21,620 nucleotides of DNA from Pelargonium nanum (GCA_036897485.1 JAYMTF010001730.1:1-21620); one strand, 5' to 3'; positions 9,300-19,313 are shown, numbered from the stretch's first letter. Made by a program: numbers and translations. The notes: generated by a model not told the origin, from the sequence alone.

Positions 9300-12200
9300 T
9301 CATCTTTGGCTACGGGCAAACCTGCTCTTTCTCATTCCCGTCATTGGAGTTGCCTGTAAGGCTACTCCAAAATCCATCCCTGACCTCTGCTCTTCATCAT
9401 TGTCACTAGTTTCGTCAGACCTCCATCTTGGCCCTCCATCCACATTCATGTCGTCAACAGCCAAACTCCTCTCTCCATAGCTGAAATTTGAAAATAAACA
9501 AATAAATAAATTGGTAGAGAATTATAAAATACGGAATAGCTAATGGAATCCAAAGAAATCAAATTCTTACTTCCATAGAATCATCCGAGGGAACCACATT
9601 CCAAGTTCTATCATCTCTATCAGATTGAACCCTTTTGACAGACCTAGCAGATCTATCCGGGAGTTGATCATTTGCAGAGTCTTTAAAGAGGCCGTGGTTG
9701 CTGGTGGGAGTAGCCGCAGGTTTTTCTGCAACCCTGCAAGAATATGGAGGGGTAGAGTTTTGGAATTGGCTAGCAAACCCATTCTGCTCTACTTCTGGAG
9801 TGTTAGCATATCCGTTGGGCTGGAAGGGGCTTCTAGGCACTATCGACGAATGTATGTTGATTTTTCTGAAAGGTGTGGCATTTAGTGGGCTAGCTTGACG
9901 AATTCCGGGACCTGAGAACTTACCAAATTGGGAAATCTTGCTAGTTTGAACTTGAGGCTTGCCTAGTCTTGTCGGAGTTTCAAATACTGATGGTCTCGAG
10001 ATACTTGTCTGGCTAGACCATGGAAGGAAAGAATCCTTTGATGAGGTAAACAATAAACTGGGTGATCTTGATCCTTCCAGCCCTCGAAGAGCAGAACTTA
10101 CAGGCACTTCAACTTCTTCATGTGACATAACACTGACTGGCAATTCTCCAGCCTTAACTTTTTGCTGCTTGATTGGCATCAACTCTAAGCTTTTATCCTG
10201 TTTAGAAAGTTTTGTCAGCAATTCGAAAATCTAAAATCGCTGACACTCAGCATACATTTGCCTCGTGTCTCAAAGATTTTAATTAATTTTTGACAAATGC
10301 ACCTGTAAAAAATCTATCAAGTTTGAACCACTTACAACCAATGTTGTTCTCCAGTGACTTGCTTTTTTCATTCTAGACAGCACTTCTTCGCCAGCAGAAT
10401 TCTTTGACATGATATCCTGCTCTGCATTCTGAAGTTTAAGATTAACTTGGTATGCCTCAGCATATCGGTAGCGCTGAAATTGTAAAGACAACTGTCAGCT
10501 CGGATGTAATAAATAATAGACAATGAACAAAAAAATAAATAAAATGTTTTTATATCATCCTATTTCATGCGTCAAGGATGAACAAATGCAGGTCCCCTCA
10601 TTAAAAGTACTTCCAAATCATTTTAGTGCATTTCACGCAGCTGAACAAAACGTCACACCTGTTATACTTATATTAGATGCTGACCCCAATTATCAGAGAT
10701 TCCAACTCAATCCATCATAATTGAATGTAGCTTTAGAGATTTTGCAGTTACCTGCAAATAAAATACGACAAGAAGACTTCCAACATTTATTGTAGGGTCA
10801 TCAACAGCACAATCAAACAGGCACTTGTGGAGATATTTTTCCTCTTCAGAATTTCATGGTAACTCTATCATTCGATCTACCAGATTCCTCCGGATGCAAA
10901 GAAAGCAGACCTCTGTCACCAATGTCTCCAGCCAGGACTCGCAATTTCTTTTGAAATTGTCTGAACCAGCCCCAGATGACCCAAACTTTAATTTATTCTC
11001 TTTGACCTTGGTGCAGAGCATTCTTTGATATGTGAATGCTTCAGTCAGAAGTCCACACTCTATCCTTACACGAACTGCAGTAACAGCCTCACGAAGAGAA
11101 ACCACCTGTGATAAACCATCACGCCCAGACCAACGTAAAACCATTAGAGCAGTGTCAGGATTGTTCCTTTCTAAAAGGACTTGTGCTATCTTAGGATGAG
11201 TTGCTGGGCCTGATATCTCTGGAAGAAGGTAGCAAGCTTCCTATGCAAAAGAACTTTCCAATAATTAAAATATAAAATGATCATGTGAGCACTAATCATA
11301 TTATTTCACAAGGACAAAGAGAGTTCTACATTGTCATCCTCAAAATCATAACAGAACCACACACATTAGAATACTTGAATACAAGAAACAACCAACACCT
11401 AGCTCTTAGCATCAGGCCAAATAATATGCAATTATGCCTTTTTAGACTCAGTAAGCGATTCCTTTTACAAACATGCAAAGTAAACTTATTCTCCAGGAAA
11501 GCAATTAGGTGGTTACCTGCAGAGCCTCATCAGTGTGATCATCCAGAAGATAAAAAGTTAACGACTCCAATAGAGAAAGCCTGGTTATACCATAAGTAGC
11601 AGCAAAGTTGTCTATCAGGCTCCATTGTTTATCAGGCAATGTCCAATGCCGATCAAAAAGATAATACAAAAACTGTTCATATATTAAGGGAACCAAAAAC
11701 AAGCATTGTTACTTGAAGGATGCCATTCATGAAACTAAAATAATTTGAAAGATGTCCAATCAACAGAAACATTCAATATCGAAGATGCAAGTAAGACTGA
11801 GGAAGGATACAGTTGCCTGCTTTGCAAGTAACAAATCAGAACTTCCGTGTAAAAAGAGTAAGTCAACAGCAGCTCGAAGATTTTCAAATGGATAGCATCC
11901 TCCCACCCCCTCTATCTTAGACCTGAAGACTGGAGATTCATCCATCTGCAAGAATGCTATTTCTACTACCTCTCCCATTTCTTTTGTACATCCTTGCTCA
12001 ATTCCAAGATTCAACAAAGCATCTTCAATGAACAGGGAACCATTCTGTCCAATGTAATCTCCAGAAGGCTTTACAGAATCAGGCCATGCACGCTTAGTTG
12101 CAGCTGCTTTCCTTTCACGGATAGAAGAACACCATGATGTGAAAGTAGCATGACGAGACCTCACATCCTCCAAAAACTCATGTCTAATACACCAAACCAT

Positions 12201-14355
12201 AATCTCCATATGCTGGATAGCAAAACTCAATAATGAGAAAGAATATAGAAAAGTATTTTGCTCAACAACAAGGTATAATACCCTATGTTAAATAAAGTAA
12301 TTAAACCTGCTTTGTCTTTAATATGCTCTCTTGAAGGTGGTGCAAATCATGGAGTTGTGCTGAAAGAGAGCCCTTGAATGACGACTCCAACACTTCAACC
12401 ACACTGGATATACCAGCAAGGTGCGCTGAAAACTTAAGTAGCAGACCCAGCATAGAATTCATCTCTTTTACTTCAAGGATATCTAATGAAATATGCTAAG
12501 AAGTGCACACTCCGGTTGCACCAATCCTTGACTACTACTTCATCCAACAAGAAAGCAATGACAGGGTCACTAGACACAGCTGTTTCATCCATACAAACAT
12601 CTGTAACATCTGTTAGATATGAGTTAAGGTGAAATTGAATTTCCAACTGAACAAGACTTCAGTAGCAGAACCAGTAAATGTTCAGAAAGGTACAAGTACA
12701 TGAATATTAGCTTAAGCATTGGGTTGTCTACTTTCATGTTATCACTTATCCCTCTTCTTTTGATAATTTAAATTCAAATCAGCCTTCTATATGAAAAAGA
12801 AACAGTTATTTGCCAGTGATATTAGGGACTACATAATAACAAACTAAGTTGATATGCTTCAAAATTTGATGAAAAGGACCAAAAGGATACAATGGCAGAT
12901 CAACGAAACCAAGTTATTCTCTATGGCAACATCAAACAAAGAATAAAGGCGCTGGACATCAACAGTTTGTTGTGTCTCTCCATCTTCTTTCTCTTGAAAT
13001 CTCTCATCGCATCTTTTGGGGATAAGGCCAGCCTCTATGCACTCGCAGTAAAGGCGAAGTCTAAGCTTATTGCCATTCTTTGGTATTTGGAATCTACAAA
13101 TTGGGCAAAGATCACATCGTTGACTACACTCAGCACACAAGGAGGCATGTCCACATGAGTTTAACACATAGTCCACATTGCGCCCACAGCTTCTTAAATC
13201 TCTCGTTGCTCGACAGCGTTCAACTTTTGCTTCATTGCACAACTCAATCAGATCGATAGATGCCAAGTGTTCTAATGCTTCCTGAAATTAAAATTAGCAA
13301 TATATGGTAACATACAGCAGAAGATAAAAATGCCAACAGTGAAATTGCAGACTCCACACAGACATTATGTTTAGAGAATCCAATGAAGTAAATTCATAAT
13401 TCAGGACAGAAATGCATACAAAATGAACAAAGGTATTGCAAATTGGAACAACGCACCATCAAACTTAACACCTATGTTTCACTTCCAAAGGTTTAATAGC
13501 ACATCGGAGTCTAAAACCCCAAAACTAACAAATTAAGCAACACACACCTTATACTGCAGCGAAATTCCCAATTCAAACTGTTTCTTAACCTACAACTTTA
13601 AAGCAACTGCTAGGGCTTTGAAACCTTAGACCTGAAGCTACATTCATAATGATTAGAGCTGAAGATGAATTCATTGAGTTTGAACAATCAGCTAAGTTAT
13701 ATTTAAATCGGAACCACAAACCATCAAACTTAACCCCTAAGTTTCACTTCCAAAAATTTTAATAGCACACTGAGCCTAAAACCCAAAAAAACACTTACAA
13801 ATTAACCAACACGCAACAAATACCTCAACAAAATTCTACTCCAATTCAAGCTGTTTCTTAACCTACAGCCCTAGAGCAACTGCAGGCTTTAAAACCTTAG
13901 ACCTGAAGTTACATTCATAATGATTAGACCTGAATAAGAATTCAAATGAGCCTGAACAAAATTTTGGAAATGCATACACAATCAGCTTAAGTTATCACAA
14001 ATTCGAACCACACACCATCTAACTTAACTCTTAAGTTTCACTTCCAAAGATTTTGATAGCACATCTGAGCCTAAAACCAAAAAAACACTCACACATTATG
14101 CAACGCACACCAAACACCTCAGCAAAGTTCCATTCAAATTCAAGCTGTTCCTTAACCTGAACCCCTAAATCAACGGTTCAAGCCTTGAACCTCACAGTAA
14201 TCACTACATTTATTACTGGTCATACTCATTTCTAAGCAAGTGACATAAAAAATTAATCGCGCACCTGAACAGCTCGGGTACTGTATTCAGGTTGCAGAGC
14301 TCGTGTCGGTGGAGCTAGCGTACGTCACCGTCACGTTGGATCGCAACGTCTCCAT
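9300..14355 (-). pseudogene. HOS1: HOS1-like RING E3 ubiquitin ligase, nine exons, reading frame broken
   Basis: The exons are: 1, 14355-14265; 2, 13281-12891; 3, 12609-12307; 4, 12212-11811; 5, 11672-11517; 6, 11240-10752; 7, 10473-10336; 8, 10197-9571; 9, 9480-9300. Together they encode about 920 residues in recognisable order, close to Arabidopsis HOS1 (927 aa). Exon 2 has the RING-like Cys/His block (CGHASLC...CDLCPICR). Exons 4-6 carry the ELYS-like helical region (FLYYLFDRHW, VLRWSGRDG, CIRRNLVDRMIELP). Exons 8-9 carry the disordered tail ending RKSRFARSQR. HOS1 ubiquitinates ICE1 and CONSTANS, acts in cold response and flowering, and associates with nuclear pores. This copy should not make that protein. 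Exon 3 shifts frame and meets TGA at 12475-12473. Exon 6 has TGA at 10856-10854 where the family has Trp. The exon 1 frame that fits exon 2 has no ATG. Exon 9 joins out of frame. Splice sites are otherwise good, so decay is recent, or some breaks are sequencing errors. Confidence 0.85.
13407..14230. repeat. Three tandem copies (265-294 bp spacing) in HOS1 intron 1
   Basis: The motif accatc(a/t)aacttaac(a/c/t)c begins at 13455, 13720 and 14014, giving spacings of 265 and 294 bp. In each copy it is followed in the same order by gtttcacttccaaa, atagcaca, gagcctaaaac (with variants), caattcaa(a/g)ctgtt, cttaacct and acattcataatgattag (the last is diverged in copy 3). Approximate limits are 13407-13678, 13679-13966 and 13967-14230. 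The copies are diverged by substitutions and indels. They fill most of the 983-bp first intron, and no open frame is conserved across copies. Confidence 0.85.
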
Positions 14356-14440
14356 TTTCTGGAAGAAAGTAGCAGTTCAGTTCTAGGGTTTAAGATTGCT
14401 CCAAGACCCTACAGAGATGCGTTAACGGTCAAGTTAGAGA
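14356..14440 (-). promoter_or_regulatory. 5' UTR region of the HOS1-like locus with a telo-box
   Basis: On the minus strand AAACCCTA (14391-14384) lies about 30 bases upstream of the first ATG of exon 1 (14355). The same element occurs in the leaders of the MYB gene and the DUF1639 gene in this window. Confidence 0.5.
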
Positions 14441-14739
14441 GTGAAGGTAGTTGTGAGGCTCTTCAGTAGTGTTTGGAGCTTAAATTTGAACCAAAAACGC
14501 CATTGGCGCTTCAACGAGCAAGTTTCAGAGAGAATAGCAGACGCAGTGGCTCACTCAATTTGTGCGTGCGTTTTTATTTTCACTCGCCTTTGGGGAATAA
14601 AATGGGAAGTGAACTGGGTTGGGCCAGTGAAGCAAGCCCAGTTCGTTCATGGATCTCATTTTTCAACCTTATTAACCCCATTAGGATCGGGCCGGGCTAA
14701 AAAAATACATAAGTTGACTGATTATTGGACTCACATAAA

Positions 14740-14945
14740 CCATGTACGGTTTGTGACACGAACGACATCCTAGACATGCACATATAAAAATATGGTTGAA
14801 AATTAATTATAATAATATGTCAAACATGTTGGTTTTATCATAATGTGTTGGTCATGATCGTGTCAACTGTGTCGTGTTGTATCATGTCAACATGATTCAT
14901 GTAGTCATGACGTTAAACATGTTGTGTTCGTCATTTAAGTGTATA
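14740..14945. repeat. Dispersed repeat rich in GTGTCGTGTTG words, copy 2
   Basis: The words tgtgacacg (14752), attaattataataatatgtcaa (about 14802), tgttggttttatc and gtgtcgtgttgtatcatgtcaa (about 14870) match the order seen at 6556-6760. Both copies have the same orientation. The element lies in the divergent spacer between the HOS1-like locus and the DUF1639 gene. The transposon class is not determined. Confidence 0.6.
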
Positions 14946-15045
14946 AAATAATATTTGTTTCCCATTTTTCAATAAATTATAAATTAAAACATTAATATTG
15001 TAAACATAAAATATAATATGATATGATTGCAAAATAAAGGAAAAT

Positions 15046-15239
15046 GAATCTAAGCCATATAATTTTTGGCTAAGGCTAAGCCAAACCAACAAGGTGATGA
15101 CACCTCATTTAATTTCACTCATACCCACCCAAGTGAATTGGTGAGAGCGGAGCGACTCACTCGGATTCATAATTTTTAATGAAGTGTCACCACCTCATTA
15201 ATGGCTTAATCTAAGCCAAAAATTATATGGCTTAGACTC
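15046..15239. mobile_element. MITE with terminal inverted repeats of about 60 bp
   Basis: The left end reads gaatctaagccatataattt and the right end, reverse-complemented, reads gagtctaagccatataattt. The pairing continues through ttggct(a/t)ag, then aagcca, and after a small offset gaggtg/aaggtg and gacac(c/t)tcatt. The arms cover about 60-65 bases each, with a central spacer of about 70 bases, and the whole element is about 194 bp with no coding capacity. No clear target-site duplication is seen: the flanks aggaaaat and tccttcct do not match, so the superfamily is open. The element sits about 690 bp upstream of the DUF1639 start codon. Confidence 0.88.
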
Positions 15240-15718
15240 TCCTTCCTCTATAAATTAAATATAGTTTAACAATATAGGATATTTAATCTATTTTTGATTA
15301 TTTAAATTTGCACATGGGCTAAACAAAATAATTACTTATACATTTAAAACACATCAAATATAAACTTGTTAGTCAAATTTTCTTATCAATTTTCCCGAAA
15401 AAACTGTTATTTTGAGCTTTCCAAATAGAAAACTTGATTTTTCACTACTCATTTTTACTTCTTTTTTTATGTATCGCGGAATATTTATTATGTATAAATA
15501 TTTTTATTCACAAATTTTAAATTAATTATATTTTTCATGGTTCTATTTTAGAATAAATAATGTTACAACTGTACGTAACCGACAACTGTTTTCTACGACT
15601 AAACGTGTCAACATTTCTAGTTATCAAACAGTACCATAAAGTAATGTTTATTTTCCTATCTAATTTGTTTCCTAATCCCAGTGAAACTACATTAATCGTG
15701 CTTGTTAATGCACTGAGC

Positions 15719-15927
15719 TATATATACAATACACACATAACCTTTCTCACACACAGACTCGTCTTCTTCAACAAACCATCGCTTCCTCTGATACGTGCCT
15801 CTGTAATCTAGGGTTTTTCTCTCCCTAGAACCCTTCTTAGCTCCATTTTCTCTTGATAGACTTCGTTTTCGAGCTCACGGCGGTGTGAAATTCTATATCA
15901 ATTACTCAGATACGCGAGGCTTTTGCA
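15719..15927 (+). promoter_or_regulatory. Core promoter and 5' UTR of the DUF1639 gene
   Basis: TATATATA lies at 15719-15726, about 200 bases upstream of the ATG at 15928. It is followed by a CT-rich leader (cttcttcaac, ctctccctag), as is usual in plant 5' UTRs. A telo-box in reverse, TAGGGTTT, lies at 15809-15816. The transcription start would be expected near 15750. Confidence 0.6.
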
Positions 15928-16958
15928 ATGGCCGCAGCACCAGTGAAGTCACAGCCTCTCCACAACTTCACGCTTCCGTCCTACTTAAATTGGGGCGGCG
16001 CGAAGAATCATGCCGCCGCCCCCAGCCACTCCCGCCACCGCCGCTCCCCTCTCGCCGGCGACTCGCCTCCCGTCGACCACTCCGAGTCGGAGGCCGAGTT
16101 TCAAGCTCATCGAGTCGGATCTCGCGCAGCGCGCCACCGATTCTCGGTCTCCTCCTCCGTCGCGACGGAGGAGCCGCGGAAAGAGGCGGCGGCGGTGGAG
16201 AAGGAGGTTGTCGTAGAGAGCGCGGAAGCTGCGGAGAAGAAGCGCGAGGTTGATGATGAAGCTGAGGAGACGGTGCAGAAGCCGTGGAATCTGAGGCCGA
16301 GGAGAGGAGTGATCTCCTCGAAACCTCCAGGTTTTGACCAGAATGGGGAATTGCCGGAGACTAGGTCTCCGGCACGCGCAGTTGCGGCGGTGCAGCAGGG
16401 CCAGAACCAGGCTAAATCGGTCCGGCTGCGTGGCGGAAAGGTGAGCGGAGAGAAGGAGAAGAGGAGGTTGCAGATCGCACTTACTCGAGAGGAAATTGAA
16501 GAGGACATATTCGTGATGACTGGGTCGAGACCAACCAGGAGGCCCAAGAAAAGACCTAAGAATGTGCAGAGACAGCTTGATGTACGTTTCATATCGATCT
16601 TCTGTGTCTCTTAGCTGGTAATTGGTCATGTTATGTGGTGATTGATTGATCTGATATTGTGTATTTTGCTGTGCAGCTTGTTTTCCCAGGCCTCTGGTTA
16701 GTTGATTGCTCTACTGATGATCTCGAATATCAGTACTCATGGTATGATCAGTACATTACATTGAATTTACATACCATTCGCATATATTTATTTGGAAATG
16801 AATTTATGGTGGTTTTTTCTTGGTATGCAGAGTTAAATTATGATGATGTTGTAGCAGAGGCGGATTATGTATGGCGACTCGAGATGTTATTATTGGAAAC
16901 TCGGGACTGTGACATTGACACCTTAATTGAGAGGTATATATTGTGCTTAATTCTGTAA
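15928..16958 (+). CDS. DUF1639 family protein, function unknown
   Basis: Exon 1 is 15928-16581 (218 codons), ending LD before the donor GTACGT. Exon 2 starts at 16677 after TGTGCAG and continues in phase as LVFPGLWL. The DUF1639 signature spans about residues 179-226: a basic segment, then LTREEIEEDIF, TGSRPTRRPKKRPKN and QRQLD-(V)FPGLWL. An upstream VQKPWNLRPRRG motif (about 116-127) also recurs in the family. The N-terminal half is Ala-, Arg- and Glu-rich and looks disordered. The C-terminus has two models. If intron 2 is 16742-16830 (donor GTATGA, acceptor TATGCAG), the stop is split as TG|A and the protein is 239 aa ending YQYS. If that intron is retained, the frame runs to 16958 and gives 311 aa. 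I prefer the spliced model, with the rest as 3' UTR exon. The start is the first ATG in a clean GCAATGG context. From memory, Arabidopsis At4g17440 is a relative. No biochemical role is known to me. Confidence 0.82.
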
Positions 16959-17220
16959 AGAGAGAACATATTAGGATTATATATATTTGGTCTGTTTGAA
17001 TATTGTGTCCTGGCTTTGGTAGATTAGGTTGGAAGTTGTATAAATGAATGCGAAGATGGATGATGAATAGAGAATTTTCTTGAGTTTTAAATTCCAGTGC
17101 ATTGAATTATGTTGTGTGATATGGGGAGCAGTGTAGTTTGTTACTTGATAGTTGATCAGGTTTATGGTTTTTTTATGTCTGGTCCGAAGTAGTGAGATTC
17201 AGTGAATGCATTAGGAGTAG

Positions 17221-17445
17221 AGCTCTCAATTTTGACCTGAACACGTAGGTACTCAAACCCGATTCACATAAGTTGCAGGTTCGAGTTGCATAAAATAGAC
17301 CCGGTCAATTTTTGTGTTAGGTGAACCACACGTATAACCCGTAATCTGTGACCCTCGCCCTTTTTGGGTCTTGAGTTTGGGTTAAGTCTTTCCAACCCAA
17401 ACCTGAAAAAACTCAACCTGAACCCAAGACCCATTGCCAGCTCTA
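17221..17445. repeat. Dispersed foldback repeat of GGGTTTGGGT/AACCCAAACC words
   Basis: The region is built of words such as cccgattca, acccggtcaa, gggtcttgagtttgggtt and aacccaaacctg. gggtcttg at 17366 pairs with caagaccc ending at 17432, so the core can fold back on itself over 67 bases. Degenerate repeats of this composition are widespread in plant genomes. I assign no superfamily. Confidence 0.6.
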
Positions 17446-17965
17446 ACTAGGATCAAACCAACCAGATAGTTCTTGTGCAGAGATTAGAGTACTACCATCA
17501 ATGACCATCTCTATGCTCATCTATTTTGTGAGTATTTTTTGGGTTCCTGTTAGGAAGATTGAAGCTTGTGGAAATCTTACAAACTTACTTCTATGCAAGC
17601 AATTGATGAAACGACTACAATAGTGAAAGATAGAATTAACATTGAAGTCTTGGCTACCATTACCTGTTTCAGTCATGAGACTAGTTATTACATAATTGGC
17701 TTTGTTTATCATATTACCATCCATCTCTTGTCCTATAAAGCTGTGGATATGACTTGCAAGAGAGCATGAGTCAAGTTGGCTTCTGTTTGCTCTTCTGTTT
17801 CCATTACCATGTCGATGTAGTTTTGGTGCTATATGTGTGAGATGGTGTGTGTATAATGTGGGTTTAGCTCCCAAGTATGCTAGTTAGGTCATCAAACCTC
17901 CACGACTTTGTTTGCCGAACAAAAGTTATTGAAGTAAGAGCTGTAGGACCATGGCATGAGGTAGG

Positions 17966-18175
17966 AGCTATTCTGAAACTTGTAGAAATTAAGAGGGTAT
18001 AAATATGGAACAGAATATTTAAGTTTAGAACGTTACTAGATGAGTTACTAGATGAGTTGTGTGTTTAGTGTAGCAAGAGCGGTAGCATTCTCGTCCCCAC
18101 GTTGATTATGCCTGGCCTGCTCACGCAGCTATTCTGAAACTTGTGGACGTTAAGAGAGTATGATGTTTAAGCGGT
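17966..18175. repeat. Two copies of a short block 161 bp apart
   Basis: agctattctgaaacttgt followed by (a/g)ga(a/c)(a/g)ttaagag(g/a)gtat occurs at 17966 and at 18127. The intervening DNA is not obviously repeated, apart from the 12-bp duplication at 18032-18055. Confidence 0.7.
18032..18055. repeat. Perfect 12-bp tandem duplication
   Basis: gttactagatga occurs twice head to tail (18032-18043 and 18044-18055). Confidence 0.9.
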
Positions 18176-18308
18176 GAATTTTCATTATAATTGTGGGAAG
18201 AGGATGGAGGGATTAGTACTTAGTGCATGTGTTTTCCGTGTAAACAATAAAAAATAGATTGTATTTTGTATACAATTATAGGTGGACCTCTATATTTATT
18301 GGTATGAA

Positions 18309-18372
18309 AATTAACTTATAACAAGTTGCATACATTTATCAATTAACTTATAACAAGTTGCATACATTTATC
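18309..18372. repeat. Perfect 32-bp tandem duplication
   Basis: The 32-base unit beginning aattaacttataacaagt and ending catttatc occurs at 18309-18340 and again at 18341-18372, with no mismatch that I can see. The lack of divergence suggests a recent slippage or repair event, or a collapse/expansion artefact of assembly. Confidence 0.92.
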
Positions 18373-19180
18373 GCATGATTGTAGACTTGACTCTGGAGTC
18401 CTTAAGACTTAGAGAACACTTTGGAAATGTGGGAGCAATTGTTATTACAATTGATTATTCTTCTGATTTTTTGCCACGTCATCATTCTAGTGGACTCCTC
18501 CCTTAAATGATTTTAATATTGTTCAGCTGACTCATCAACCTTATTCATAGATAGTAACATGTTTAGTCTACATATTGGAAAAGGCCCATTGGGCTTTTGA
18601 ATGGGCTATTATAGTTGAAGCTCAACTGTGAATAGGCTCAAAAGATATGAACCGTAGGATTTGGATGTATGGGTTGGGCCGAAATAAGTTTTTTTTTTTG
18701 GTTGAAGTAAATGAATTATTCACTAACAATTTTTTTATTTTTTATTTTCAAAATGTATATTTCATGCGTTTCTGCCGTCTAATTGTCTGGATTGTTGCTA
18801 GATCTTTGCTGAGCTGCTATCATTGGAGTTTTGCGACCCATCTCTCCCTTGTTCAAATTTGACTTATTTTTAGCTCTTTGGGTCATGTAGAAGCTGTTGT
18901 ATTGCTTGAATCTATGCAATTAACATATCCATTTCTGAAGAAGACCAAAAGTGTTTATTAGTATGCAGTTATTCCTCTTTGAGGAGTAAAATATAAAGGT
19001 GTCTTAGGCAAAGAGAAGTCTAAGGAACTCCCGTCTCATTCGTACGAAGAAAATGGTGGTGATGTTGAGAATTTACAGCACTATTAAAAGTCTCGGGAGG
19101 ATTAGATTACACAACAACCAGCTAGAAGTCAAGGAAAGTACACTCTAACCTACATGTTACCATTGCAGAGTTTAAGAACG

Positions 19181-19313
19181 AAATTAAGGTTCTTGAAAAA
19201 AATCTGATCAGCCTGACATTTTAGAATCCTTGAATCTAGATAAGCCTCTTAAACTAAGGTTCTTGAATATAAACATGTGCCTGACAGGAATCCTTGAGTC
19301 TAGATACGCTTGG
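19181..19313. repeat. 70-bp tandem duplication, diverged
   Basis: aaa(t/c)taaggttcttgaa starts at 19181 and at 19251. Each is followed by gcctgaca, then gaatccttga(a/g)tctagata. The second copy has lost several bases in the middle. Confidence 0.8.

Noticed and set aside
10301..10335. Longer form of HOS1 exon 7 ending at the donor at 10302
   Set aside because: The donor GTAAGT at 10335-10330 is a consensus site, and the resulting join (WRTTLV-DKSLELMP) fits the family, whereas the longer form adds 11 foreign residues.
12490..12520. Possible tiny intron (GTGTGCAC to TTAG) that might repair HOS1 exon 3
   Set aside because: It would be about 15 bases long, far below the minimum for a plant spliceosomal intron, and the expected residues would still be missing.
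15985..16629. Long minus-strand open frames opposite the DUF1639 exon
   Set aside because: They are shadows of the GC-rich first exon; the plus-strand frame carries the DUF1639 signature and proper splice sites.
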